Of a stretch of DNA of 64,000 nt, positions 45,530-56,199 are shown piece after piece. The notes under the pieces were generated by a model. The model was not told where the DNA came from, ran no database searches, and saw only the letters and a program-made list of their open reading frames with translations. This DNA comes from Streptomyces cellulosae (lineage in GTDB: Bacteria > Actinomycetota > Actinomycetes > Streptomycetales > Streptomycetaceae): assembly GCF_000721105.1 (NCBI RefSeq), contig NZ_JOEV01000038.1, forward strand, positions 1-64,000, given 5' to 3'. The stretch's first letter is position 1; each line of letters begins with the position of its first letter. Made by a program: the position numbers and the translations under genes.

Positions 45530-46117
45530 CTACCGCCCGCGCAGCCGTCGAACGAGGATGCTCGCGTCCCCACGGGACTCCAGGTCGGCCAGCACCACGG
45601 CGACGGCCTCCCGCACGATCCGTCCACGGTCGACCGCCAGCCCGTGCTCGCCCCGCAGCACCAGACGCGCGTGCTCCAGGTCCATGAGCTCCTCGGCGGA
45701 CACGTACACCGTGATCTTCTCGTCGTGCCGCTCCCGCCCGCTGGGCCGCCGTGCGGCCGCCCGCCCGCGCTTGCGCGCCGCGGCGGCCGGGGCAGAACCT
45801 TCCTGCGCCCCCTCGCGCCGCCCGGAGCGCTCGGCGCCCCGGCTGCGGGACTCGCCGGAGCCGCCCGGCTCCGTCGCCACGTGCTCCGCGCCGTCGCCGT
45901 CACCGCCCTGGGCGGGTACCGCGTGCGGCGCGTCCTCGGGCGAGGACGGCCCGGTGGTCGAGGGCGACCCGGCCGCTGCCTGGTCGCTCTCCCCCGCCGG
46001 AGCGGGCACCCGGGCCTCGCCGTTGGCCGGGCGCCGTGGAGTGGACGGCTGGAGCGCCGTCCCCCCTGTCGTACGGAACAGTTCGTCGGCCCCCGGCAGA
46101 CTCACTCGGCGTGACAC
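45530..46117 (-). CDS. hypothetical protein between parA and scpA
   Basis: This 195-residue protein has a disordered N-terminal two-thirds rich in Ala, Gly, Pro and acidic residues. Its compact C-terminal segment (KITVYVSAEELMDLEHARLV, GRIVREAVAVVLADLESRG) resembles a ribbon-helix-helix-like DNA-binding module. It takes the place of a ParB-like partner between the ParA-type ATPase and ScpA. GTG at 46117 was chosen because GGGAGG lies about 10 nt upstream; another GTG at 46105 overlaps the parA stop. A role in DNA segregation is inferred from context only. Confidence 0.75.
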   Translation of the reverse strand: MSRRVSLPGADELFRTTGGTALQPSTPRRPANGEARVPAPAGESDQAAAGSPSTTGPSSPEDAPHAVPAQGGDGDGAEHVATEPGGSGESRSRGAERSGRREGAQEGSAPAAAARKRGRAAARRPSGRERHDEKITVYVSAEELMDLEHARLVLRGEHGLAVDRGRIVREAVAVVLADLESRGDASILVRRLRGR

Positions 46118-47280
46118 CGGGCGAGCACCTCCCTGGCGAGCTGGCGGTAGGCGGCGGCACCGACGGAGTTGGAGGCGTACGTGGTGATCGGCTCGCCGGC
46201 GACGGTGGTCTCCGGGAAGCGGACCGTTCGCCCGATGACCGTGTGGTAGACGTGGTCGTCGAACGCCTCGACGACCCGCGCGAGCACCTCGCGGCTGTGC
46301 ACGGTGCGCGAGTCGTACATCGTGGCGAGGATCCCGTCGAGCTCCAGCTCCGGGTTGAGCCGTTCCTGGACCTTCTCGATGGTCTCCGTCAGCAGCGCGA
46401 CACCGCGGAGGGCGAAGAACTCGCACTCCAGGGGCACGATCACCTTGTGCGCGGCCGTCAGGGCGTTCACCGTGAGCAGGCCGAGCGAGGGCTGACAGTC
46501 GATCACGATGTAGTCGTAGTCGGCCATGAGCGGCTTGAGGGCGCGCTGCAGCGTCGACTCGCGCGCGACCTCGGAGACCAGCTGGACCTCGGCGGCGGAC
46601 AGGTCGATGTTGCTGGGCAGCAGGTCCATGTTGGGGACCGCCGTCTTCAGGAGCACCTCGTCGGCGGCCATGCCCCGCTCCATGAGCAGGTTGTAGACCG
46701 TGAGGTCGAGCTCCATCGGGTTGACACCGAGACCGACCGACAGCGCGCCCTGCGGGTCGAAGTCCACGAGCAGCACACGACGGCCGTACTCCGCGAGGGC
46801 GGCACCCAGGTTGATGGTCGACGTCGTCTTGCCCACGCCGCCCTTCTGGTTGCACATCGCGATGATCGTCGCGGGGCCGTGACTGGCCAGCGGGCCCGGG
46901 ATCGGGAAGTACGGCAGCGGGCGGCCGGTCGGGCCGACGCGCTCGCGGCGCTGGCGGGCAGCGTCGGGCGCGAGCGTGGCCGCGTACTCGGGATCAGGCT
47001 CGTACTCGGCGTCGGGGTCGTAGAAGTGCCCGTCGGGCAGTTCGTCGTAGTCGGCGAAGTGGTTGTGGGGCGCGCCACTCCCGTCGCCGGCCATGGCGTT
47101 CACGTGATGGCCATCCATGCTCTGGTGTGCTGGCTGAGTCACCCCTGAGGTCCGGTGACTCCGGTGGGCTGCGAAGGTGCGCACCGCGACGGAGCCGACA
47201 GCCTCGACCCCCGCGGGGCCCTCGGCCCGTGCAGACATTCCTGGGTGACCACCCCCGGGAGAAAATGTCGACTCATTCAC
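46102..47280 (-). CDS. ParA/Soj-family ATPase (scpAB-linked)
   Basis: This 392-residue protein has the deviant Walker A CNQKGGVGKTT (about 142-152), VDFDPQGALSVGLG, and IVIDCQPSLGLLTVNAL. That is a complete ParA ATPase of the Soj type. The first 130 residues are an acidic, Tyr/Asp-rich extension. It is not the origin-proximal parA of parAB; its place before scpA-scpB is conserved in actinobacteria. GTG at 47280 has AGGAGG 11 nt upstream. It likely positions or loads chromosomal complexes together with condensin. Confidence 0.88.
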   Translation of the reverse strand: MNESTFSPGGGHPGMSARAEGPAGVEAVGSVAVRTFAAHRSHRTSGVTQPAHQSMDGHHVNAMAGDGSGAPHNHFADYDELPDGHFYDPDAEYEPDPEYAATLAPDAARQRRERVGPTGRPLPYFPIPGPLASHGPATIIAMCNQKGGVGKTTSTINLGAALAEYGRRVLLVDFDPQGALSVGLGVNPMELDLTVYNLLMERGMAADEVLLKTAVPNMDLLPSNIDLSAAEVQLVSEVARESTLQRALKPLMADYDYIVIDCQPSLGLLTVNALTAAHKVIVPLECEFFALRGVALLTETIEKVQERLNPELELDGILATMYDSRTVHSREVLARVVEAFDDHVYHTVIGRTVRFPETTVAGEPITTYASNSVGAAAYRQLAREVLARCHAE

Positions 47281-47639
47281 AAGTCGTCTTACCTCCTTGG
47301 TGACCAGGAAACTTCTAGACAGGTCAGCGTGGCACCATGCCGACGGTTGGCGACTCTATGGCGTGTCGGGCGTCCGCAGCAACACAATCCGCCGGACCCG
47401 GCAGGATGTGTCGGCAATGAAACATCCCTCTGTCAAGGGCGTACGACCGTCGCACGGTGGGTTTCACCGGTGTACGAATCGGTCCAAGGGTTACGTTCGA
47501 GGCGAGTTGACCTAGAGCCGCAAAGTGACCATACACACACCCGGCGGGACCTTCTCGGGCAAGCTCCGGCCGGGTGCGCGGCGTTGACGACCTGTGTTGA
47601 CGTATCGACCTTTACCAAAAGGAGACTTAACGTCGGCGG
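47281..47639. other. intergenic region upstream of the ParA gene
   Basis: This 359-bp gap lies between the ald stop and the parA start, both on the minus strand. A weak ACCCGGC...GCCGGGT hairpin (47539-47585) may end ald transcription. The rest is moderately AT-rich and should contain the parA promoter. No xerD-like gene, which occupies this area in mycobacteria, is present here. Confidence 0.45.
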
Positions 47640-48755
47640 TCAGGCGAGCAGCGTTTCGAGCTCCACGTGCTCCAGGCCGTGCGCCTCGGCGACCTCGCGG
47701 TAAACGACCTTGCCGTCATGCGCGTTGAGGCCCTTGGCGAGCGCGGGGTCGCGGCGCAGCGCCTCCACCCAGCCGTGGTCGGCGAGTTCGACGATGTAGG
47801 GAAGCGTCGCGTTGGTGAGCGCGTAGGTGGAGGTGTTGGGCACCGCGCCGGGCATGTTGGCGACGCAGTAGAAGACCGAATTGTGCACCGGGAAGGTCGG
47901 CTCGGCATGGGTGGTCGGGCGGGAGTCCTCGAAGCAGCCGCCCTGGTCGATCGCGATGTCGACAAGGACACTTCCCGGCTTCATGCGCGAAACAAGCTCG
48001 TTGGTCACCAGCTTCGGGGCCTTGGCGCCCGGGATGAGCACGGCGCCGATGACGAGGTCGGCCTCGAGGCAGGCCTTCTCCAGCTCGTAGGCGTTGGAGA
48101 CGACGGTCTGGATCTTCGTTCCGAAGATCTTGTCGGCCTCCTTGAGCTTGTTGATGTCCTTGTCGAGCAGGGTCACGTGGAAGCCCATACCGATGGCGAT
48201 CTGCGCGGCGTTCCAGCCGGAGACGCCACCGCCGATGACGACGGCCCTGGCGGCCAGCACACCCGGGACACCGCCGGGCAGCACACCGCGGCCGCCGTTC
48301 GCGGCCATGAGGTGGTAGGCGCCGACCTGGGGGGCGAGGCGGCCGGCGACCTCGGACATGGGGGCGAGCAGCGGGAGGGCCCGGGTGGGCAGCTCGACCG
48401 TCTCGTATGCGATCGCGGTGGTGCCGGACTCGACGAGGGCGTCGGTGCACTCCTTGGAGGCGGCCAGGTGCAGGTAGGTGAAGAGCGTCTGGTCCTTGCG
48501 GAGGCGGTGGTACTCCTCGGCGATGGGCTCCTTGACCTTGAGCAGCAGGTCGGCGGTGGCCCACACCTCGTCGGCCGTGTCCAGGATCCGCGCGCCGGCG
48601 CCGACGTACTCGGCGTCCGTGATCGAGGAGCCGACGCCGGCGCCCCGCTCGATGACGACCTGGTGACCGTGGCGCACCAGCTCGTGCACGCCGGCGGGGG
48701 TGATGGCCACCCGGAACTCGTTGTTCTTGACCTCGCGGGGGATGCCGACCTTCAC
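47640..48755 (-). CDS. ald: alanine dehydrogenase
   Basis: This 371-residue enzyme catalyses NAD-dependent interconversion of L-alanine and pyruvate plus ammonia. It shows [19 protein letters not shown] at the start, the catalytic Lys/His regions ([16 protein letters not shown]), the NAD-binding [10 protein letters not shown] and the C-terminal [19 protein letters not shown] at 48755 was chosen because AAGGA lies 11 nt upstream and the length matches family members; a GTG three codons earlier is too close to the binding site. A promoter is visible about 105-130 bp upstream. Confidence 0.94.
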   Translation of the reverse strand: MKVGIPREVKNNEFRVAITPAGVHELVRHGHQVVIERGAGVGSSITDAEYVGAGARILDTADEVWATADLLLKVKEPIAEEYHRLRKDQTLFTYLHLAASKECTDALVESGTTAIAYETVELPTRALPLLAPMSEVAGRLAPQVGAYHLMAANGGRGVLPGGVPGVLAARAVVIGGGVSGWNAAQIAIGMGFHVTLLDKDINKLKEADKIFGTKIQTVVSNAYELEKACLEADLVIGAVLIPGAKAPKLVTNELVSRMKPGSVLVDIAIDQGGCFEDSRPTTHAEPTFPVHNSVFYCVANMPGAVPNTSTYALTNATLPYIVELADHGWVEALRRDPALAKGLNAHDGKVVYREVAEAHGLEHVELETLLA

Positions 48756-48859
48756 GTCGATCACGGTCCTTGGCTCAGAGGATGTCGGGGCATTACAAGA
48801 CATACCCAGGCATGCAGGGGCACACCAGGATGCACCGCAGGAGAAGGTGCGGCAGAGCC

Positions 48860-48887
48860 AGTCTAATGAAGGTGTTCCCGCTGTCTA
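48860..48887 (-). promoter_or_regulatory. predicted ald promoter
   Basis: On the minus strand TAGACA (48882-48887) and TAGACT (48860-48865) are separated by 16 bp, close to sigma-70-type minus-35 and minus-10 boxes. The start of transcription would be about 98 nt upstream of ald. Confidence 0.45.
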
Positions 48888-48900
48888 GCCTTTCATTGCA

Positions 48901-50988
48901 TCAATCTTCAGCGGATGCGCTACGGATTTCGCAGGCGTTAGCGTCATGTTCCGGTGGATCGACCTGTTCCGGCTCCGGATCGGCCCGCGTTTCGGGCTCC
49001 TGGAGCTCCTCGCCCAGCAGCCGCTCGGCGGTGCCCCGGTGCAGTGCGGCCGCCGCCGGATCGCCGAGGCGCTCCAGGGTGTCGGCGAGCCGCAGCTGGA
49101 GCGCGGCCTGGAGGCGGACGTCCTCGGCGCGGCGTGCCCACTCCACCGCCTCCAGGCAGGTGCGCATCGACTCCTCGGGCCGTCCGGCGTACTCCTGGAC
49201 GCGCGCGATTTCGCTCAACGCGCGCGCGTGGGCTGCCACATCGCCGTTCTTGCGGTGTCCGGCGGCCGCGGCCCGCCAGTTCCGCAGCGCCTCGCCGTAA
49301 CGGCCCGCGAACGTGTGCGCGGCGGCGATCCGGCCGTACAGCCGGGCGGCGTCCGCGCGCTCGTCCCGGGCCAGCCGCTGGGCCAGGGCGCGGCCGAACC
49401 AGTCGGCGGCCCGGTCGTAGTCCGCGAGCTCCAGATGGGCTCCGCCCACGGATTCCATCGCGCGGCCGGTCGCGTACGGGTCGTTCGCCTCGCGTCCGGC
49501 GTCCAGCGCCGCCCGGTAGCGCGCCAGCGCCTCGGTCGTCCGGCCGGTCCGGGCGTCCAGGTCGGCGAGGTTCAGCAGGGCGGCGGCGCGCTCGCGGGGC
49601 AGCCGGCGGCGCTCGGCCACGTCGAGGACCAGGCGGTGGATGCCGTACAGGTCGGGCGCGGCCGCCCGGGTGCCGAAGTGGGCCACCATCGCGCGCACGA
49701 GCTGGGACATCAGGCGCCGGGCGAGGGTGTCCAGCTCCCCGTCGGCGACCGCGCAGCGGGCCGCGGCGAGCAGGGCGGGCCTGCGGAGAGTCAGCCACTC
49801 GGCGGCGGCCCGGGGGGTCGGGAACCGCAGGGCGCTGGGCATGCCGAGGAGCTTCTCGCGGGCCTCGGGGCTGTCGGTCTCGGTGATCGCCCGGCAGGAC
49901 TGCAGCAGCCGTACCGTCCGCTCCAGCATCCGGGCGCGGGCCAGCTGGAGCTCGGCGGGGCGCTCCTGGCTCTCGGCGAGGGCCGCGAGCAGCGGATGCA
50001 GACAGCCCGGGACCTCGTACTGCGGCAGCGGCGAGTCCACCGCGTGCAGCAGGCCGAGGCCGACGAAGTCGTCCAGGGTGGTGCGGGCACCGTCCACCGA
50101 GCTGCCCGCGAGCGCGGACGCGGTGTGCGGGTCGACCAGGCCGGCCGGGGCGAGGGCGAGCAGCCGCAGCATCCGGGCGGCGGGGCCGCGCAGGGACGCG
50201 TGGACGAGCCGGAAGACCCGGCTGAGCGCGGTGCCCTCGCCGTCCTCCGCGTGCAGCTGCTTGGCGAGGTCGGCCACGGCCGCCTTGGGACGGGCGGCGA
50301 GCCAGCCGCCCGCCAGCATCAGCGCGGCGGGCTGGCCCTGGCACTCCTCGGCGAGGGTCTCGGCGGCCCGTGGGTCGACGGTGATGCGGACCGACCCGGT
50401 GTGCCGGGACAGCAGCTCCACCGCGGACTTGGTGTCGAGGCCGCCCAGGGTGCAGGGCCGGACGTCCGCGATCCCGGTCAGCGGGCCCCCGGACACGGCG
50501 ACGACCAGGCATTCCGGGGTGTCCGGCAGCAGGGCGTCGACCTGTTCGGCGCTGACCGCGTCGTCCAGGAGGAGCAGGGTCCGGCGGTCGGCGAGGGCCT
50601 CGCGCAGCGCCGCCGTGAGGTCGTCCTCGGCGGCTCCGGCGGGGGCGGGCACGTCGAGGGCGGTGAGCAGGTCGCGGGCGGCCCGTTCGACGGGGACGGG
50701 CGTGCCGTCGGGTTCTCCGAGCCGGGCCCGCAGCACCCCGTCGTCGTAACGGTCGGCGACCTGCCGTACGAGTTCCTCGGCGAGGGCGGTGCGTCCCGAG
50801 CCGGGCCTGCCCGCGATGAGCAGCACGCGCGCGCGGGGGGACTTGCGGCCGGAGATCGTGTCCAGTCCGGCCCGTTCGATGTCGGCGCGCAGTTCCTTCA
50901 ATTCCCGTGTGCGGCCGAGGAATTGGCTCTCCGCGGGGTCCTGTGCCGACAGCCGTACACCGTCTGCGTCCACCGCCTGATCCGTCAC
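48901..50988 (-). CDS. NTPase (NB-ARC/STAND-like) with TPR repeats
   Basis: This 695-residue protein has an N-terminal STAND-type NTPase: FLGRTRELKELRADIE, P-loop GRPGSGRTALAEELV (from residue 60, with Arg in place of the usual Lys), and RTLLLLDDAVS as Walker B. A winged-helix-like region follows, then tetratricopeptide repeats (about 450-660; ALARYRAALDAGREA, DRAADWFGRALAQRL, YGEALRNWRAAAAGH). There is no DNA-binding SARP domain. Such proteins are signal-sensing scaffolds. GTG at 50988 has GGGAG 8 nt upstream. Its place between nudix and ald may be conserved in Streptomyces, but its role is unknown. Confidence 0.85.
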   Translation of the reverse strand: MTDQAVDADGVRLSAQDPAESQFLGRTRELKELRADIERAGLDTISGRKSPRARVLLIAGRPGSGRTALAEELVRQVADRYDDGVLRARLGEPDGTPVPVERAARDLLTALDVPAPAGAAEDDLTAALREALADRRTLLLLDDAVSAEQVDALLPDTPECLVVAVSGGPLTGIADVRPCTLGGLDTKSAVELLSRHTGSVRITVDPRAAETLAEECQGQPAALMLAGGWLAARPKAAVADLAKQLHAEDGEGTALSRVFRLVHASLRGPAARMLRLLALAPAGLVDPHTASALAGSSVDGARTTLDDFVGLGLLHAVDSPLPQYEVPGCLHPLLAALAESQERPAELQLARARMLERTVRLLQSCRAITETDSPEAREKLLGMPSALRFPTPRAAAEWLTLRRPALLAAARCAVADGELDTLARRLMSQLVRAMVAHFGTRAAAPDLYGIHRLVLDVAERRRLPRERAAALLNLADLDARTGRTTEALARYRAALDAGREANDPYATGRAMESVGGAHLELADYDRAADWFGRALAQRLARDERADAARLYGRIAAAHTFAGRYGEALRNWRAAAAGHRKNGDVAAHARALSEIARVQEYAGRPEESMRTCLEAVEWARRAEDVRLQAALQLRLADTLERLGDPAAAALHRGTAERLLGEELQEPETRADPEPEQVDPPEHDANACEIRSASAED

Positions 50989-51198
50989 GGGCCACACTCC
51001 CGTCCCACACCGCACGCGCAAGCCCGCCGGGACTCCGGTTCGGGCGTTTCCTGAGCCTAGTTCACGCTCTGCTACGTTCCGGTCCGAGCGCGGCGGACAC
51101 GTCCCCCGATCGGATCAGCAGATCGTCAGACCGCAGAATTGGGACATGGGTGGGCGCGTGCGATGGCCGAGGGAGCGGCGGCGGATCGCCGGACGGGT

Positions 51199-51825
51199 TC
51201 AGGAGTCGAACGGACGCGCCGGCCACGGCGCGTCCGCGGGACGCAGCGCGTCGAGGCCGTCGCCGCTCCGTGCGGCGACCAGCGACAGCACGCCCACGAC
51301 GAGGCAGTTGTTGTGCAGTTCGCCGGCGAGCGCACCCCGGACGAGCTCATCGACCGGCACGCGCGCGTGCTCCATGTCGGCCTCCTCGTCCTCCACCTCG
51401 AAGCGCTCCTGGTCGGCCTCGGACAGGTCGCGCGCGAGGAAGATCCGTACGGCCTCGTCGCAGCCGCCGGGCGTGGTGTAGACGTCGGTCAGCACCCGCC
51501 AGTCCTCGGCCTTGACGTGCGCCTCCTCGTACAGCTCGCGCTGGGCGGCGTGCAGCGGGTTCTCGCCGGGCACGTCGAGCAGGCCGGCCGGGATCTCCCA
51601 CAGCTTCCGCCGCACCGGGTGGCGGTACTGCTTGATGAGCAGGACGCGGTCCTCGGCGTCGAGGGCGAGGACGGCCACCGAGCCGGGGTGGACCTGGTAG
51701 TCGCGCCGCACCACCGAGCCGTCGGGCATGACCACCTCGTCCGTGCGGACGGAGGTCTTGTTGCCCACGAAGGGGGTCTCCGTCGCCCGGATCTCCCACT
51801 CCTCGGGGGTGTCCTTGATCGTCAT
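51199..51825 (-). CDS. ADP-ribose pyrophosphatase-type Nudix hydrolase
   Basis: This 208-residue protein has a Nudix box running from GLLDVPGE to QRELYEEAHV, with the G-x5-E-x7-RE-x2-EE pattern present, and the upstream RHPVRRKLWEIPAG segment typical of ADP-ribose pyrophosphatases. It likely converts ADP-ribose to AMP and ribose 5-phosphate. ATG at 51825 has GGAAGGA upstream, better than a start ten codons earlier. It follows pyrG by 97 bp, behind a terminator-like hairpin, so it may be partly independent of pyrG. Confidence 0.88.
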   Translation of the reverse strand: MTIKDTPEEWEIRATETPFVGNKTSVRTDEVVMPDGSVVRRDYQVHPGSVAVLALDAEDRVLLIKQYRHPVRRKLWEIPAGLLDVPGENPLHAAQRELYEEAHVKAEDWRVLTDVYTTPGGCDEAVRIFLARDLSEADQERFEVEDEEADMEHARVPVDELVRGALAGELHNNCLVVGVLSLVAARSGDGLDALRPADAPWPARPFDS

Positions 51826-51867
51826 GCTCTGTCCTTCCAGACGTACGCGAGCCACATACGAGAAGCA

Positions 51868-51904
51868 GCCGGGGTGCCCAACCTTTGAAGGTTTGCACCC
51901 CGGC
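51868..51904 (-). terminator. hairpin between pyrG and the Nudix gene
   Basis: GCCGGGGTGC (51868-51877) pairs with GCACCCCGGC (51895-51904), and AACCTT/AAGGTT pair inside the loop. It lies 19 bp after the pyrG stop, so it probably ends or attenuates transcription into the Nudix gene. Confidence 0.65.
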
Positions 51905-51922
51905 CACCGTACAACTGGTGTG

Positions 51923-53605
<1,683 letters not shown>

Positions 53606-54137
53606 GGCCAAGAGGGGGCTCCCGTGGTCGCGGTCTGGAGGTGCGGTGCGGCTTCCCGGAGGCTTTCACCAGGGGCTTGTGCCGGAGGTTTCCGGGGGTG
53701 CCGTCGCTGCGGTTCGGGGGTTTCGTGCCCACCGGTCCACGGGCTACCAGGGTATCAGCGCCCGGGGGAGATGGCTTCCGGCCACGCTCCGCGCACGGGT
53801 CGACACAGACCCGCCCGGGACGACTCATTTCTCACCCGTTGCTCACCCGTTCGGCTCACCCGCGTTGCCCGGAGCGGCACGCAGATCATCTACGTGCGTC
53901 GTATCCTGCTCGGACACTCGCTGCCGAGCCCGGCCGGGAAGACGGCACCACCCCCGCCCGTATCTCCCGGAACAACGAGAGCTCGTCAGACCGTTGAGTA
54001 ACAGTTGCCGTTTTGCCTCACAGCAGCATGACTGTTTTGATTCACCGCTCAACGACGCATGACAAAGACCCCTTGACCGCACTAGCGACAGCCCTCCGCA
54101 TATGGGGGGCGACGTGGCCGTTCGACTGGAGTTGCAC
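53606..54137. promoter_or_regulatory. divergent region between pyrG and GH15 genes
   Basis: This 532-bp gap has no convincing gene. The part near 53985-54060 is AT-richer. TTGACC at 54073-54078 followed by GCATAT at 54098-54103 is a possible promoter for the GH15 gene. The pyrG promoter should lie in 53606-53900, but I cannot place it. Confidence 0.4.
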
Positions 54138-55940
54138 GTGGCCGGGCGCATCGAAGACTACGCACTCATCGGAGACATGCAGACCGCTGCCCTGGTCTGC
54201 CGGGACGGCACAGTGGACTGGCTGTGCCTGCCCCGCTTCGACTCGCATGCCATCTTCGCCGGTCTGCTGGGCACCGAGGAACACGGCTTCTGGCGGATCG
54301 GCCCGGCCCACGCGTCCGACGCCGAGCCGCCCACCGCGGCCCGGCGCGGCTACCGCGGCGACTCCCTGATCCTGGAATCCGAGTGGGACACCCCCCGCGG
54401 CACGGTCCGTGTGACCGACTTCATGCCCCCGCGTGACGGTGCCCCGCAGCTGATCCGGATCGTGGAGGGCGTCTCGGGCCGCGTCCCCATGCGCTCGGCC
54501 CTGCGCATGCGGTTCTCCTACGGCCGGGTCGTCCCGTGGGTGCACAAGCACGAGGGCCGTACGGTGGCCGTCGCGGGCCCGGACTCCGTGTGGTTCGACA
54601 CGGAGGCCGAGACCTACGGCAAGTCGCTGACGACGTACGCCGACTTCACGGTCGCCCCGGGTGAGCGGATCGCGTTCACCATCTCCTGGGAGCCCTCGCA
54701 CAAGCAGCCGCCACCGCTGCCGGAGCCCGAGCAGTCGCTGGAGGCCACAGAGGACTTCTGGCGGGAGTGGGTCGAGCACTGCACGTACCACGGTCCCTAC
54801 CGCGAGGCGGTCGTCCGCTCGCTGATCACGCTGAAGGCCCTCACGTACGCCCCCACGGGCGGCATCGTCGCCGCGCCCACCACCTCCCTGCCGGAGGAGA
54901 TCGGCGGCGTCCGCAACTGGGACTACCGCTACACCTGGCTGCGGGACGCGGCGATCACCCTCTCGTCGCTGCTGCGCACCGGCTACCGCGAGGAGGCCCG
55001 CGCCTGGCGCGAGTGGCTGCTGCGGGCCGTCGCCGGCGATCCGGAGAACCTGCAGATCATGTACGGCATCGCGGGCGAGCGGGAGCTGGGCGAGGCCGAG
55101 CTGGACTGGCTGCCCGGCTACGAGAACTCCGGGCCGGTCCGGGTCGGCAACGGCGCCGCGCACCAGCTCCAGCTGGACGTGTACGGCGAGGTCACCGAGG
55201 CCCTGCACCTGGCCCACATGACGGGTCTGGCCCGCAACGACTACGCCTCGCTGCTCCAGCTCAAGCTCATCCGCTACCTGGAACAGCACTGGGACGAGCC
55301 GGACGAGGGCATCTGGGAGGTGCGCGGCCCGCGCCGCCACTTCGTGCACTCCAAGGTCATGGCCTGGGTGGCCGTGGACCGCACGATCAAGCTGATCGAG
55401 TCCGGCGACGCCGACGGCCCGTTGGAGAAGTGGCGCGAACTGCGCGACGACATCCACCGGGACGTGTGCGAGCGGGGCTACGACAAGGAGCGCAACACCT
55501 TCACGCAGTCCTACGGCTCCAAGGAACTGGACGCCTCCCTGCTGCTGATCCCGCAGATGGGCTTCCTGCCGCCCGACGACAAGCGCGTCATCGGCACCAT
55601 CGAGGCGATCCAGCGCGAGTTGTCCACCGCGGACGGCTTCATCCTGCGCTACCCGACCTCGGGCGAGAACGAGGGCGTCGACGGCCTGCCCGGCGACGAG
55701 GGCGCCTTCCTCGCCTGCTCGTTCTGGATGGCGGACGACCTCGCGATGATCGGCCGCGTCGACGAGGCCCGCAAGCTGTTCGAGAAGCTGCTGTCGCTGC
55801 GCAACGACCTCGGTCTGCTGGCCGAGGAGTGGGACCCGCGCCTGAAGCGTCAGGTCGGCAACTTCCCGCAGGCCTTCAGCCACGTTCCGCTGATCGACAC
55901 GGCACTGCGGCTGACGGCTTCGGGGGCGTACGGCGGCTGA
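54138..55940 (+). CDS. glycoside hydrolase family 15 protein (trehalase/glucoamylase type)
   Basis: This 600-residue enzyme starts VAGRIEDYALIGDMQTAALV and has DGTVDWLCLPRFDS, GGVRNWDYRYTWLRDAA and GLLAEEWDPR, characteristic of bacterial GH15 proteins of the trehalase and glucoamylase type; the catalytic Glu pair is likely in the barrel motifs RNWDYRYTW and AEEWDP. No signal peptide is visible, so it acts on an intracellular alpha-glucoside such as trehalose. GTG at 54138 was chosen because TGGAG lies 6 nt upstream and homologues start there; an in-frame ATG at 54102 and a GTG at 54114 are alternatives. It stands alone. Confidence 0.9.
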   Translation: MAGRIEDYALIGDMQTAALVCRDGTVDWLCLPRFDSHAIFAGLLGTEEHGFWRIGPAHASDAEPPTAARRGYRGDSLILESEWDTPRGTVRVTDFMPPRDGAPQLIRIVEGVSGRVPMRSALRMRFSYGRVVPWVHKHEGRTVAVAGPDSVWFDTEAETYGKSLTTYADFTVAPGERIAFTISWEPSHKQPPPLPEPEQSLEATEDFWREWVEHCTYHGPYREAVVRSLITLKALTYAPTGGIVAAPTTSLPEEIGGVRNWDYRYTWLRDAAITLSSLLRTGYREEARAWREWLLRAVAGDPENLQIMYGIAGERELGEAELDWLPGYENSGPVRVGNGAAHQLQLDVYGEVTEALHLAHMTGLARNDYASLLQLKLIRYLEQHWDEPDEGIWEVRGPRRHFVHSKVMAWVAVDRTIKLIESGDADGPLEKWRELRDDIHRDVCERGYDKERNTFTQSYGSKELDASLLLIPQMGFLPPDDKRVIGTIEAIQRELSTADGFILRYPTSGENEGVDGLPGDEGAFLACSFWMADDLAMIGRVDEARKLFEKLLSLRNDLGLLAEEWDPRLKRQVGNFPQAFSHVPLIDTALRLTASGAYGG

Positions 55941-56175
55941 GCGCGACCTCGGCGCCGCGCCCGCCGAGTGCCCCGGCGGGAACGTTTGCCCGTCGCACGG
56001 GTCGAGGAGCGGCGTTCGGTGCGTGCTCTGGGGGTCCCCCTCCGGAGGAGTGCCGGCCGGAAGCCCTCGTACCGCACGTACTTGGGCTTTCGGCCGGTGC
56101 GGCGAGAGGGCGTGCCGGGCGTCGCGGCGGGGCGAACGGTGCAGGCCGGGGCACTAGGCTGGAAGCAGACATATT

Positions 56176-56195
56176 GCCCCTTTGTGAAAGGGGGC
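56176..56195 (+). promoter_or_regulatory. hairpin covering a ribosome binding site
   Basis: GCCCCTTTGTGAAAGGGGGC folds with the AAAGGGGG ribosome binding site of the BBE flavoprotein gene in its right arm, 4 bp before the ATG. It could limit translation unless opened. Confidence 0.35.
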
Positions 56196-56199
56196 GGCC

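Noticed and set aside
45226..45687. Repetitive plus-strand frame with EVRRGPA repeats
   Set aside because: It is the antisense of the ScpA heptad repeat, not a separate repeat protein.
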